Shown: piece after piece, positions 7,265 through 15,427 of the stretch
Layout of the letters: the number at the start of each line of letters is the position of its first letter
Position numbering within the stretch: position 1 is the first letter of the stretch
NCBI GenBank assembly: GCA_964514665.1
Contig: CAZESH010000061.1
Coordinates: forward strand, 1-17,207
Direction: 5' to 3'
Source: CAZESH01 sp964514665
GTDB taxonomy: Bacteria > Bacillota > Bacilli > Paenibacillales > KCTC-25726
DNA: 17,207 bases
Notes under the pieces: model-generated
Database searches by the model: none
What the model was told of the DNA's origin: nothing
Seen by the model: only the letters and a program-made list of their open reading frames with translations
Translations under genes and position numbers: made by a program

Positions 7265-9112
7265 ATGAAGGTGAAAAAACCGCAAAGGTTCGAAAGATGG
7301 TTTGAAATGAATAATCTGCCGATCCGATATAAGCTGATCGTTCACTTCCTGCTGATCAGCATCTTGCCTGCGATCGGAATTGGCGTGTTAATCGACTGGA
7401 CGGCAAGCCGGATTATAGAAAAACAGGTGAATAACAATACGCTGCAGCTGATCGGAAAAGTCAATAAATCATTGGAATTCTATGTCGGGAATATGCAGAA
7501 CATCACCTATTTTGTCTCGTTTAATCCGAAAATCAAGCAGTTTCTTGGCGGCAGCGAAAGCGGCAATCCCGATCCGAATACAACCGACCATTACGAGATC
7601 CGCAAATTTTTGCAGGGTTTTACCACGCTTTATCCCGAGGTGGCCGGGATCTTGATCGTCAACAGCAAGGGCGAATATATCAGCAACGAAATGTACGCCC
7701 GCTCGAACCGCAGTTTGACGAAGGAAGCTTGGTATCAAGAAGCGGTCGACAATAACGGAATCTTTAAAATTGTCGGCCATCCATACGGCAGGAATATAAC
7801 CAATCACGTCAACTACAAGGACAAAGAAGTGATTTCAGTTGTCCGCGCCATTCTTGATCCCGATTCGCAGCGGGTGCTTGGCGTTGTCCTGATTGATCTG
7901 AAGCTGCGGGTGATTGCCGAAACCGCGAAGGATGTGCGTTTGGGAAAGACCGGATATTTGATGGTAATCGATGAGAAAGGCGACAATATTTATTCGCCAA
8001 GCAGCCCGATTCTTGGGCATATTCCCGAAAAATGGATGAGCGGCGGGAGTTCCGGCACATTCTCCAGATGGGTCGACGGGGACGCCTTTCAGTTTATTTA
8101 CCGCAAATCGGCTTTTACCAATTGGACAACGATAGGCGTGTTTTCTACCCGGGAATCAACCGCGGAGATGCAGGAAATCCGCTTCTATGTGGTCAGTTTT
8201 GTTTTCTTCGTCATTCTGCTCGGCTTCGGCGCTTCCCTATATTTGTCCTATTCGATTTCCAAGCCGATCGTTCAGTTGACCTCTTATATGCAGAAGGCGG
8301 AATCCGGCGACTTGATGATCCGCTACTGGGGGGATCGGACCGACGAGGTGGGGATGCTGGGACGCAGCTTTAACGCCATGCTTTCACAGGTCAAAAAGCT
8401 GATCTCCTTGACAGAGCTGCAGGAAAGGCAGAAGCGGGAAGCCGAACTGCGCAGCCTGCAGGCGCAAATCAAGCCGCATTTTTTGTACAACACATTGGAT
8501 ACGATTCATTGGATGGCCCGCAAAAAAGGTGCCCAGGATGTCGCGGAGGTCGTGCAGTCCTTGTCCAAGCTGTTCCGTATCGGGCTCAGCAAGGGCAATG
8601 ATATCATCCCGCTGCTGGATGAATTCGAGCATATCAAAAGCTATCTGGTCATCCAGAAAACCAGATACAAGGAAAAACTGAATTATACGATCCGTGTTTC
8701 TCCGGAAATTCTGGACGTCTCCGTGCTTAAACTGATGCTGCAGCCGATTGTCGAAAATGCCATTTATCACGGGATCAAAGAGCGCAGAGGAGAAGGGCAT
8801 ATCAACATCGATGCAAGGGTGCAGGAAGGCAATCTGGTGATGACCATACGCGATGACGGACGGGGAATTTCGGCAGAAAAACTAAAGGCGCTGAGGGAAA
8901 GGCTGGCCAACGTTTTGTACGACAGCGAGGAACACAATGATATCAAGGACAAGCCGGGCTACGGCATCATGAACGTTCAGGCAAAAATAAAATTGACCTT
9001 TGGAGAAGCTTACGGCTTGTCGATCGAAAGCGAAGAAGGCAAAGGAACGACGGTGACGATTGTGCATCCGCTGTTAAGAGAACCCAATAAAGATCAAAAG
9101 AAGGAGGTTTGA
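7265..9112 (+). CDS. YesM/LytS-type sensor histidine kinase (dCache-HAMP-His_kinase)
   Basis: This membrane histidine kinase has about 615 residues. A first membrane segment (about 22-45) is followed by an extracellular region of some 250 residues resembling a dCache domain. A second membrane segment (about 303-325, VVSFVFFVILLGFGASLYL) leads to a HAMP domain, the His_kinase domain with phospho-acceptor His405 in AQIKPHFLYNTLDTIHW, and an ATPase domain with the N-box VENAIYHGI (near 496), IRDDGRGIS and GYGIMNVQAKI. The start is uncertain: GTG at 7259 or ATG at 7265, both with only a weak GGGAAG ribosome site; the ATG gives better spacing. It sits 21 bases after the sensor gene, and its last codons contain the ribosome site of the regulator gene. 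It should phosphorylate that regulator when the binding-protein sensor signals sugar. Confidence 0.9.
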   Translation: MKVKKPQRFERWFEMNNLPIRYKLIVHFLLISILPAIGIGVLIDWTASRIIEKQVNNNTLQLIGKVNKSLEFYVGNMQNITYFVSFNPKIKQFLGGSESGNPDPNTTDHYEIRKFLQGFTTLYPEVAGILIVNSKGEYISNEMYARSNRSLTKEAWYQEAVDNNGIFKIVGHPYGRNITNHVNYKDKEVISVVRAILDPDSQRVLGVVLIDLKLRVIAETAKDVRLGKTGYLMVIDEKGDNIYSPSSPILGHIPEKWMSGGSSGTFSRWVDGDAFQFIYRKSAFTNWTTIGVFSTRESTAEMQEIRFYVVSFVFFVILLGFGASLYLSYSISKPIVQLTSYMQKAESGDLMIRYWGDRTDEVGMLGRSFNAMLSQVKKLISLTELQERQKREAELRSLQAQIKPHFLYNTLDTIHWMARKKGAQDVAEVVQSLSKLFRIGLSKGNDIIPLLDEFEHIKSYLVIQKTRYKEKLNYTIRVSPEILDVSVLKLMLQPIVENAIYHGIKERRGEGHINIDARVQEGNLVMTIRDDGRGISAEKLKALRERLANVLYDSEEHNDIKDKPGYGIMNVQAKIKLTFGEAYGLSIESEEGKGTTVTIVHPLLREPNKDQKKEV

Positions 9113-9114
9113 GC

Positions 9115-10326
9115 GTGCAGAAATGGAAGGTACTGATAGCCGATGACGAACCGATTATTCGCGAAGGCATCCGCGATGCCGTGGATTGGCCCTCACTCGG
9201 CATGGAAGTCGCGGCTGAAGCCGAGGACGGGGAGGAGGCGCTCGAGCTTGCCTTGCACCATCGTGTGCATGTGCTTCTGGTTGATTTGAACATGCCGATC
9301 ATGAACGGCATAAAGCTGATGAAGCGCATTCGCGAAGAGCTGCCCTCCTGCAGAATCGTCATTATTACCGGACATGATGAATTCGCTTATGCGCAGGAAG
9401 CGATCCGTTTGAATGTGGACGACTATATACTGAAACCGGCGGATCCCAATCAGCTGCGGCAGGTTTTGGACAATGTGAGAAGAGGTTTGGAGACTGCAGA
9501 AAAGCAGCTGAAGCACCTCGAACACGCTTCGGAGCAAATCACGAAGAGTCTTCCGCTGCTTCGTGAACGTTTTTGTCTGGAATGGATCGAAGGCAATATG
9601 GCGGAGGAGGAGGTCATGGAGCAGCTGCAGTTTTTGCAATTGCCGGTTTATAGTCCCGTTCAGCTGGGGGTGATTCGTTGGCCGGAGTTTTTCGCCAATC
9701 AGCCCTTGGTGAAGGAAAGCGACAGGCAGCTGTTTTTATTTGCAATTGAAAATATTGTCGGCGAAATTTTAGAGCCTTTCAAAAAGGTGATCTTTCGCGA
9801 TGAAACCGGACTTATAGTGGTCTGTTTGTGGGAGCACGCATCGGAGGAAATTGTATCCGAAATGGAAAGAGCGATCCAAACGTATTTGAAAATTTCCGTC
9901 AATATGTATTTCGATCTGCTCGAGGGTGGATTGACGGGCATTTCCGACGTCTATAAGCATTGCAGGGCGATGGTTTATAAAGAAACGCAAATTTCCCCGA
10001 TCGCCCGCCGTGCGCGGCAGTATATTCGGGAGCATTTCGTCGACAAGGAGCTGACGCTGGAAGCGGCGGCAAATTCACTGCAGGTTTCCTCGGTCTATCT
10101 GAGCCGGCTGATCAAGCAGGAATTGGGTGCAACATTCGTCAGCCTGGTTACGCAGATGCGTATCAATAAGGCAATCCAGCTGCTGAATTCGACCGATCTT
10201 CCGATTCATGAGGTGGCTGAACAGGTCGGTTATGATACACAGCATTATTTCAGCACGGCCTTCAAAAAGTGGGTCGGCGTTTCCCCGATTCAATACAGAA
10301 AAGGCGCGGCGTTTCCGGAGGAGTAG
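9115..10326 (+). CDS. YesN-type response regulator (REC-AraC)
   Basis: The 403-residue regulator has an N-terminal receiver domain (residues about 1-120) with the acidic pair Asp10/Asp11, phospho-acceptor Asp57 in LLVDLNMPIMNG, Thr in IIITGHDEF and Lys in YILKPAD. A middle region of about 170 residues has no recognised domain. A C-terminal AraC/XylS double helix-turn-helix follows (about 300-400: LTLEAAANSLQVSSVYLSRL, then HEVAEQVGYDTQHYFSTAFK). GTG at 9115 is chosen because AAGGAGG lies seven bases before it; a TTG at 9109 would overlap the ribosome site. It should be phosphorylated by the preceding kinase and activate the chemoreceptor and transporter genes, whose promoters share a motif. 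Confidence 0.92.
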   Translation: MQKWKVLIADDEPIIREGIRDAVDWPSLGMEVAAEAEDGEEALELALHHRVHVLLVDLNMPIMNGIKLMKRIREELPSCRIVIITGHDEFAYAQEAIRLNVDDYILKPADPNQLRQVLDNVRRGLETAEKQLKHLEHASEQITKSLPLLRERFCLEWIEGNMAEEEVMEQLQFLQLPVYSPVQLGVIRWPEFFANQPLVKESDRQLFLFAIENIVGEILEPFKKVIFRDETGLIVVCLWEHASEEIVSEMERAIQTYLKISVNMYFDLLEGGLTGISDVYKHCRAMVYKETQISPIARRARQYIREHFVDKELTLEAAANSLQVSSVYLSRLIKQELGATFVSLVTQMRINKAIQLLNSTDLPIHEVAEQVGYDTQHYFSTAFKKWVGVSPIQYRKGAAFPEE

Positions 10327-10430
10327 CCAAAATCGTCAGGTGTTGAGGGATACTGGGGGCCACTTTCGAACTTCAAGAATCCGTAATCAATAGTGCCATG
10401 TATATAAAACCGACTTTGTCATTAACTTGT

Positions 10431-10457
10431 ACGAAGGAACATTCCTTCGTTTTTTTG
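10431..10457 (+). terminator. Rho-independent terminator of the sensor-kinase-regulator operon
   Basis: ACGAAGGAA (10431-10439) is complementary to TTCCTTCGT (10442-10450), giving a stem of 8-9 pairs with a very short loop, followed by a run of Ts to about 10456. It lies 105 bases after the response regulator stop and separates that operon from the chemoreceptor gene. Confidence 0.8.
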
Positions 10458-10534
10458 ACATTGTAATTTATTAATCTTTGGCACAACATAGTCCCACGTA
10501 GGCAGCAGTCGCAATACCGTGCGTTTGCCATGCG

Positions 10535-10628
10535 CTCCAATGCCGAAAACCGGAATAAGAGGAGGCACCGAGCAGGGGCGGAATGGTCTCCAATGTCGAA
10601 AATCGAAATAACAGCAGCCCCGGTGCAG
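10535..10628. repeat. Imperfect direct repeat, 41 bp units with 53-bp period
   Basis: Units at 10535-10575 and 10588-10628 match at 32 of 41 positions without gaps. The first 24 bases of each are closest (3 differences, all transitions), beginning CTCCAATG. A weaker third similarity may exist around 10650-10680. Function and origin are unknown; a decayed mobile or REP-like element is possible. Confidence 0.6.
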
Positions 10629-10714
10629 AGTAGCAAAGAATTCGGAAAGCCAAGAGGAAATAAAGTTCACCGTGCCGAAGGGGATTTTCATTCGCCTCTA
10701 CCACGTGCAAAAGA

Positions 10715-10729
10715 ATGGAAACGATCCAA
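10715..10729 (+). promoter_or_regulatory. Possible catabolite-responsive element (cre)
   Basis: ATGGAAACGATCCAA matches the Bacillus consensus WTGNAANCGNWNNCW at every defined position except one (A for C at position 14). It lies about 90 bases upstream of the chemoreceptor -10 box. CcpA control of a sugar regulon would fit, but a single site with one mismatch is weak evidence. Confidence 0.35.
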
Positions 10730-10768
10730 ACGTTTTTCTTAATGCCTGCGTAAATAAAGTTCGATAAG

Positions 10769-10822
10769 TATAAAAATAGTGAAAATATTGAAAAGACGGT
10801 TAGGGGGACAAAACGATATAGT
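10769..10822 (+). promoter_or_regulatory. Promoter of the chemoreceptor gene with putative response-regulator operator
   Basis: TATAAAAA (10769-10776), nine bases, TATT (10786-10789), two bases and AAAGACGG (10792-10799) are followed 17 bases later by TATAGT (10817-10822) as the -10 box. No good -35 hexamer is present. The same arrangement precedes chvE, so an activator site overlapping the -35 position is inferred. Confidence 0.5.
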
Positions 10823-10860
10823 TGGGAATGAATGGTTTCAAAGCTAAAGGGGGTTGATTC

Positions 10861-12591
10861 ATGAATACAAAGAGAAGTTTTTTTAGAATGGGATGGAGGC
10901 TTTCGGCTTTATCGATCAGCCGCAAATTGATCGGTTCGTTCGTTATTGTAGCCATGCTCGCTGGCCTGTCAGGGGGACTTGGCTATTATTTTTTGCAAAA
11001 GGTTGACAGCTCCTATTTGGCGTTGCTGAACGATAATGCGGCCATCCTGCAAGCGGTATCGGAGATTCAGTACCAGTCGCAGCTGCAATACGGCCAGATG
11101 CTGTACTTTTTGGTCGAGCCGGAAAAAGACAAGGAACAGGCTCTTTTGGCGATCAACGGGCAATTGTCGGCCATGATCAAAGATATATCGGCAATGGATG
11201 CCAATAAGGAGGATCAAGCTTACTATCAAGCGATGTCCAAAGCGAACGGGACGATTGCTGATTTAATCAGGGGAATAGCCCAAAATGTCGGTCAGAACAA
11301 GACGAAAGAGGCCCATGCGTTGTTTCAAAGATCCGTGCCGCTTACACAAAGCATGGCCAAAATGGCAACCAAAATACAGCTTAGGCAAAAAAATGTGATG
11401 GAAATTGAAAAGACCGCCAATCTTCAGGTTGTCCATGACACGATCCGCACTTTGGCATGGGTCGTGGTTTCGGCCATATTATTTGCGCTGCTCATAGGTT
11501 TTATGCTGTCGCGCATGATTGTCAAGCCGCTTCGCTCGATCGTTTTGTCCGCTGAGCAGATTACGGCGTGCAATTTGACGATCCCCGACATTTCACTTAA
11601 AAACCACGATGAAATCGGCGAGCTTGCCGCCTCCTTTAATCAGATGAAGCAAAATCTCCATCAGGTGATCAGTCAGGTTAGCGGTCATGCGGGGCAAGTT
11701 GCCGCGGCTGCCGAACAGTTGAGCGCCAATTCGAATCAAATGGGCGAAACCTCGGAGCATATTACTTCTGTTGTGCAAGAAATATCGGTAGGAACGGAAT
11801 CGCAACTGCACAGTGTGGAACATGGGGTTTCGATCATTGAGGAAATGCATGCATCGGTCATGCAGATTCATGCTGTGACCGAGTCGACGAAAGAAAAATC
11901 GGAGCTTGCCTTGAAAACGGCGATGGACGGAAACCAATCCGTTGCCTCCGCCAACCGGCAAATGAATTCGATCGATCGCAAAATCGTGGAATTATCGCAA
12001 GCTGTCAGGCGTTTGGGCGAGGATTCGGAGAAAATCGTCAAAGCCAACGAGCTGATATCGGAAATTGCCAAGCAAACCAATCTGCTTGCGCTGAACGCTT
12101 CAATTGAAGCGGCAAGGGCCGGAGATGCGGGCAAAGGCTTTTCCGTCGTTGCGGATGAAGTTCGCAAGCTTTCCCGGCAGACCGAGAGCGCGGCGGGAGA
12201 AATCACGAGGTTGATCGCCGGCATCCGCAGCGAAACTGCGGAGGTTATCGATTTGACTGAAGCGGGCTCGAAGGAAGTATTGACGGGAATGGCCGTGGTC
12301 GATGAGGCCGGAAATGCCTTTAACCGGATTCAATTGGCGGTTGAGGATGTGGCTGCCATGGTTGAGCGGATTTCAGGCGAATCCGGACAAATTGCCTTCA
12401 AGGCGCAAACCGCCGTTGAGGCAGTACGCTCCATCGATCAGGTCGCGCAAGCTGCTGCTTCCGGAACCCGCGATGTTTCCGCCAACGTGGAAGAACAGTT
12501 CGCAAGCATGGAGGAAATTATTGCTTCGGCCAAATTATTGAGCTCGCTTGCGGAGGACCTGCAGGAGCTGATCGGAAAATTTAGGGTATAA
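10861..12591 (+). CDS. Methyl-accepting chemotaxis protein (4HB_MCP type)
   Basis: The 576-residue chemoreceptor has a first membrane segment at about 22-46, an outer helical domain of about 150 residues typical of four-helix-bundle receptors, a second membrane segment at about 196-217, a HAMP domain to about 270, and a long cytoplasmic coiled coil. The conserved hairpin tip is clear, EIAKQTNLLALNASIEAARA starting at residue 401. There is no C-terminal CheR-binding pentapeptide. AAAGGGGG six bases before the ATG supports the start. It lies between the two-component genes and the ABC transporter and shares a promoter motif with chvE, so it probably directs movement towards the transported sugar. 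By analogy with E. coli Trg and sugar-binding proteins it may detect the ChvE-sugar complex; that partner is inferred. Confidence 0.92.
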   Translation: MNTKRSFFRMGWRLSALSISRKLIGSFVIVAMLAGLSGGLGYYFLQKVDSSYLALLNDNAAILQAVSEIQYQSQLQYGQMLYFLVEPEKDKEQALLAINGQLSAMIKDISAMDANKEDQAYYQAMSKANGTIADLIRGIAQNVGQNKTKEAHALFQRSVPLTQSMAKMATKIQLRQKNVMEIEKTANLQVVHDTIRTLAWVVVSAILFALLIGFMLSRMIVKPLRSIVLSAEQITACNLTIPDISLKNHDEIGELAASFNQMKQNLHQVISQVSGHAGQVAAAAEQLSANSNQMGETSEHITSVVQEISVGTESQLHSVEHGVSIIEEMHASVMQIHAVTESTKEKSELALKTAMDGNQSVASANRQMNSIDRKIVELSQAVRRLGEDSEKIVKANELISEIAKQTNLLALNASIEAARAGDAGKGFSVVADEVRKLSRQTESAAGEITRLIAGIRSETAEVIDLTEAGSKEVLTGMAVVDEAGNAFNRIQLAVEDVAAMVERISGESGQIAFKAQTAVEAVRSIDQVAQAAASGTRDVSANVEEQFASMEEIIASAKLLSSLAEDLQELIGKFRV

Positions 12592-12607
12592 ACAAAAGTT
12601 CAAATTT

Positions 12608-12660
12608 TATAAAAAAGGTTGGTTTATTCGAAAGACGGAAAATTTGTCCGCTCTTATACT
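12608..12660 (+). promoter_or_regulatory. Promoter of chvE with putative response-regulator operator
   Basis: TATAAAAA (12608-12615), nine bases, TATT (12625-12628), two bases and AAAGACGG (12631-12638) are followed 16 bases later by TATACT (12655-12660). Spacing between blocks is identical to that before the chemoreceptor gene, and the motif ends 59 bases before the start codon, against 61 there. The -35 position has no good hexamer. Confidence 0.5.
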
Positions 12661-12697
12661 ACATTATGTAGATTAAAAAGTTGAGAGGGGAGTTCAC

Positions 12698-13774
12698 ATG
12701 AAAAAAGCACTATGGATGGTTACAGCTTTGGTACTTGTATTTTCCTTGGCGGCCTGCTCAGGAACAAGCGGCGGGAGCAAGAAGGGGTATGTAGGGATTT
12801 CGATGCCGACGAAATCCTCGGAAAGATGGATCCATGACGGCGAGAACATGAAAAAGGATTTTGAAGACGCCGGCTACAAGGTCGATCTGCAGTACGGGGA
12901 AGACGTCGTGGAAAACCAAGTGTCGCAAATTGAAAACATGATCACTAAAGGTGTAAATGTACTGGTCGTCGCTCCGATTGACGGAGAGTCCTTGACCAAT
13001 GTTTTGGAAAAAGCCAACAAGGCGAAGGTTAAAGTCATTTCTTACGATCGCTTGATCAAAAAGACACCTTATGTAACTTACTATGCAACTTTTGACAACT
13101 TCAAGGTTGGCGTACTGCAAGCTTCCTATATTGAAGACAAATTGGGATTGAAGGACGGCAAAGGTCCTTTCAATATCGAGTTGTTCGCCGGTTCTCCGGA
13201 CGATAACAATGCAGGCTTCTTCTTCAACGGCGCAATGAGCGTGCTGCAGCCTTACATTGATTCCGGAAAGCTGGTTGTAAAAAGCGGACAAACCAAATTT
13301 GAGCAGGCGGCTACCTTGAGATGGGACGGAGCTGTGGCCCAGTCGAGAATGGACAATCTGCTGAGTGCAAACTACACGAATGCAAGAGTGGACGCTGTTC
13401 TGTCACCGTATGACGGCATCAGCATCGGTATTCTTTCTTCGCTGAAAGGCGTCGGATACGGAACGGCCGACAAGCCGCTGCCGGTCATTACCGGTCAAGA
13501 TGCCGAGCTTGCTTCGGTAAAATCGATCCTTGCAGGCGAACAGACGCAGACCGTATTTAAAGATACCCGCGAGCTGGCCAAGAAAGCCGTAGCAATGGCT
13601 GAAGCCGTACTTGAAGGCAAGGAAGCGGAAGTCAATGACACGAAAACTTATAACAATGGCGTGAAAGTCGTTCCTTCTTATTTGCTGCAGCCGGTATCCG
13701 TAGACAAGTCCAATGTGGAGAAAGTGCTTGTTGAATCCGGCTACTATACAAAAGATCAGCTTGGCCTTAAATAG
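12698..13774 (+). CDS. chvE: Multiple-monosaccharide-binding lipoprotein ChvE
   Basis: The 358-residue protein starts with a lipoprotein signal peptide ending at Cys20 (lipobox LAAC), so it should be anchored outside the membrane. The mature part closely matches ChvE of Agrobacterium as I recall it: GISMPTKSSERWIHDGENM, SQIENMITKGVNVLVVAPID, YYATFDNFKVGVLQA, NIELFAGSPDDNNA, LSPYDGISIGILSSLKGVGY and FKDTRELAKKAV. ChvE binds several aldoses such as glucose, galactose, xylose and arabinose and delivers them to GguAB. In Agrobacterium it also feeds chemotaxis and a two-component system, and the same trio of functions is encoded here. An AGAGGGGA ribosome site precedes the ATG. A strong hairpin separates it from gguA, which should let the binding protein be made in excess. 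Confidence 0.93.
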   Translation: MKKALWMVTALVLVFSLAACSGTSGGSKKGYVGISMPTKSSERWIHDGENMKKDFEDAGYKVDLQYGEDVVENQVSQIENMITKGVNVLVVAPIDGESLTNVLEKANKAKVKVISYDRLIKKTPYVTYYATFDNFKVGVLQASYIEDKLGLKDGKGPFNIELFAGSPDDNNAGFFFNGAMSVLQPYIDSGKLVVKSGQTKFEQAATLRWDGAVAQSRMDNLLSANYTNARVDAVLSPYDGISIGILSSLKGVGYGTADKPLPVITGQDAELASVKSILAGEQTQTVFKDTRELAKKAVAMAEAVLEGKEAEVNDTKTYNNGVKVVPSYLLQPVSVDKSNVEKVLVESGYYTKDQLGLK

Positions 13775-13823
13775 AGAGCTTTAACTGCTCGTAACACGAA
13801 TTATACGAAGCAATAAATCTTCT

Positions 13824-13864
13824 AAATGATTTAGTGACGGCTGAAAGCTGTCACTAAATCATTT
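13824..13864 (+). terminator. Intercistronic hairpin between chvE and gguA
   Basis: AAATGATTTAGTGAC (13824-13838) pairs over all 15 bases with 13850-13864. The stem continues through one G-U pair and GCT/AGC to a GAA triloop, so the whole 41-base segment folds. Only a poor T tract follows. It is better read as an attenuating or mRNA-end-protecting stem than as a full terminator, because gguA follows with no other clear promoter. Confidence 0.75.
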
Positions 13865-13892
13865 ATTACATTGTGAAGGTGTGGTGAGAAAA

Positions 13893-15422
13893 ATGTCGGA
13901 TGCCATATTGGAGATGAGGAACATCACCAAAACCTTTCCGGGCGTAAAAGCTTTGGAGAACGTCAATTTGCACGTCAAGGAAGGCGAAATTCATGCGCTG
14001 GTGGGTGAGAACGGGGCTGGAAAATCGACCTTGATGAAGGTATTGAGCGGTGTGTATCCCCATGGAAGCTATACTGGAGATATCATGTTTAAAGGTCAAG
14101 TTTGTGAATTCAAAGACATCAAGCAGAGTGAGCACCTTGGCATCGTCATCATTCATCAGGAGTTGGCATTGATTCCCGATTTGTCGATTGCCGAAAACAT
14201 TTTTCTGGGCAATGAAAATGCCGATCGGCGAATCATCAATTGGAACGAAACGTTTGTCAGAACCAAGGAATTGCTGAAAAAGGTCGGTTTGAATGAATCG
14301 CCGAATACGTTGATTACCAATATCGGCGTGGGCAAGCAGCAGCTGGTGGAGATCGCCAAGGCGCTGTCCAAAGAGGTGAAGCTGCTTATTCTCGACGAAC
14401 CGACGGCGGCGCTGAATGAGGAAGACAGCGAAAATCTGCTGAATTTGCTTTTGGAATTCAAAAAGCAGGGAATGACCTCGATCCTGATTTCACACAAGTT
14501 GAATGAGATTTCCAAGGTTGCCGATTCGCTGACGATTTTGCGGGACGGTCAAACGATTGAGACCTTGGACATGAAAGCAGACATGATTACGGAAGACCGG
14601 ATCATCAAAGGCATGGTCGGCCGCGATTTGACCAACCGTTATCCGCAAAGAGAGCCGAAAATCGGCGGGACCGTTTTTGAAGTCAAGGATTGGAATGTCT
14701 ATCATCCGCAGCATAGCGAACGCAAGGTAGTCGACAATGCGAACATTCACCTTCGGCGCGGTGAAATCGTGGGGATTGCCGGTTTGATGGGAGCAGGACG
14801 CACGGAATTGGCGATGAGCATTTTCGGCAAAGCTTACGGGCAGAAAATCAGCGGAAAATTGTTCAAGGAAGGCAAGGAAGTGCAGTTCCGCGATATTAAA
14901 TCGGCCATTGACCACGGTTTAGCCTATGTGACCGAGGACCGGAAAAATTACGGGTTGATCTTGATTGACGATATCAAGCGCAACATTACTTTAGCAAGTC
15001 TTGACAAAATTTCCAAACACACGATTGTAAATGAAAATCAGGAAGTCATTGAAACCGAAAGCTATCGTAAGAAATTAAATATAAAAACGCCGAGCATTTT
15101 GCAAAAAACTGTCAATCTGAGTGGTGGCAATCAGCAAAAAGTCGTGCTCAGCAAATGGATTTTTTCCGAACCGGATATTTTGATTCTAGATGAGCCTACA
15201 CGCGGGATCGACGTAGGCGCCAAATATGAAATTTACACGATTATCAACCAGTTGGCTATGGACGGCAAGGCCATTCTTGTGATTTCTTCCGAGCTTCCCG
15301 AAATTTTGGGAATTTGCGATCGGATCTATACGATGAACGAAGGCAAAATCTCCGGAGAATTCAATATCGAGGAAGCCAGCCAGGAAGCGATGATGAAATA
15401 TATGACTAGAGGCAGGGGGTAG
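13893..15422 (+). CDS. gguA: Monosaccharide ABC transporter ATP-binding protein GguA
   Basis: The 509-residue protein is a tandem ABC ATPase of the ribose/xylose/MmsA class, energising uptake of the sugar delivered by ChvE. The first half has Walker A GENGAGKST (residues 38-46), a Q-loop in VIIHQEL, a degenerate signature IGVGKQQ and Walker B LLILDEPTAAL (Asp168). The second half has the usual non-canonical Walker A GLMGAGRTE with Arg in place of Lys, the signature LSGGNQQK (409-416) and DILILDEPTRGIDVGAKYEI. One active and one degenerate site is normal for the family. ATG at 13893 is preferred, with AAGGTG upstream; a GTG at 13881 would fall on that ribosome site. gguB follows after five bases, so the two are translated together. 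The equivalent gene is also called mmsA. Confidence 0.93.
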   Translation: MSDAILEMRNITKTFPGVKALENVNLHVKEGEIHALVGENGAGKSTLMKVLSGVYPHGSYTGDIMFKGQVCEFKDIKQSEHLGIVIIHQELALIPDLSIAENIFLGNENADRRIINWNETFVRTKELLKKVGLNESPNTLITNIGVGKQQLVEIAKALSKEVKLLILDEPTAALNEEDSENLLNLLLEFKKQGMTSILISHKLNEISKVADSLTILRDGQTIETLDMKADMITEDRIIKGMVGRDLTNRYPQREPKIGGTVFEVKDWNVYHPQHSERKVVDNANIHLRRGEIVGIAGLMGAGRTELAMSIFGKAYGQKISGKLFKEGKEVQFRDIKSAIDHGLAYVTEDRKNYGLILIDDIKRNITLASLDKISKHTIVNENQEVIETESYRKKLNIKTPSILQKTVNLSGGNQQKVVLSKWIFSEPDILILDEPTRGIDVGAKYEIYTIINQLAMDGKAILVISSELPEILGICDRIYTMNEGKISGEFNIEEASQEAMMKYMTRGRG

Positions 15423-15427
15423 CATAA

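Larger units (their letters stand above)
10327..10860. other. Intergenic region between response regulator and chemoreceptor
   Basis: This 534-base gap holds a terminator at 10431-10457, an imperfect direct repeat (10535-10628), a possible catabolite-responsive element (10715-10729) and the promoter of the chemoreceptor gene. Short open frames on both strands between 10370 and 10740 overlap each other, lack ribosome sites and resemble no protein, so I call no gene. Confidence 0.6.

Noticed and set aside
10373..10742. Several overlapping 60-90 codon frames on both strands
   Set aside because: They overlap each other and the terminator, start without ribosome sites and resemble no protein; part of the sequence is the imperfect direct repeat.
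12625..12649. Imperfect palindrome CGGA...TCCG after the chvE motif, considered as a separate repressor site
   Set aside because: Only four bases per arm pair and it is not present in the otherwise matching chemoreceptor promoter.
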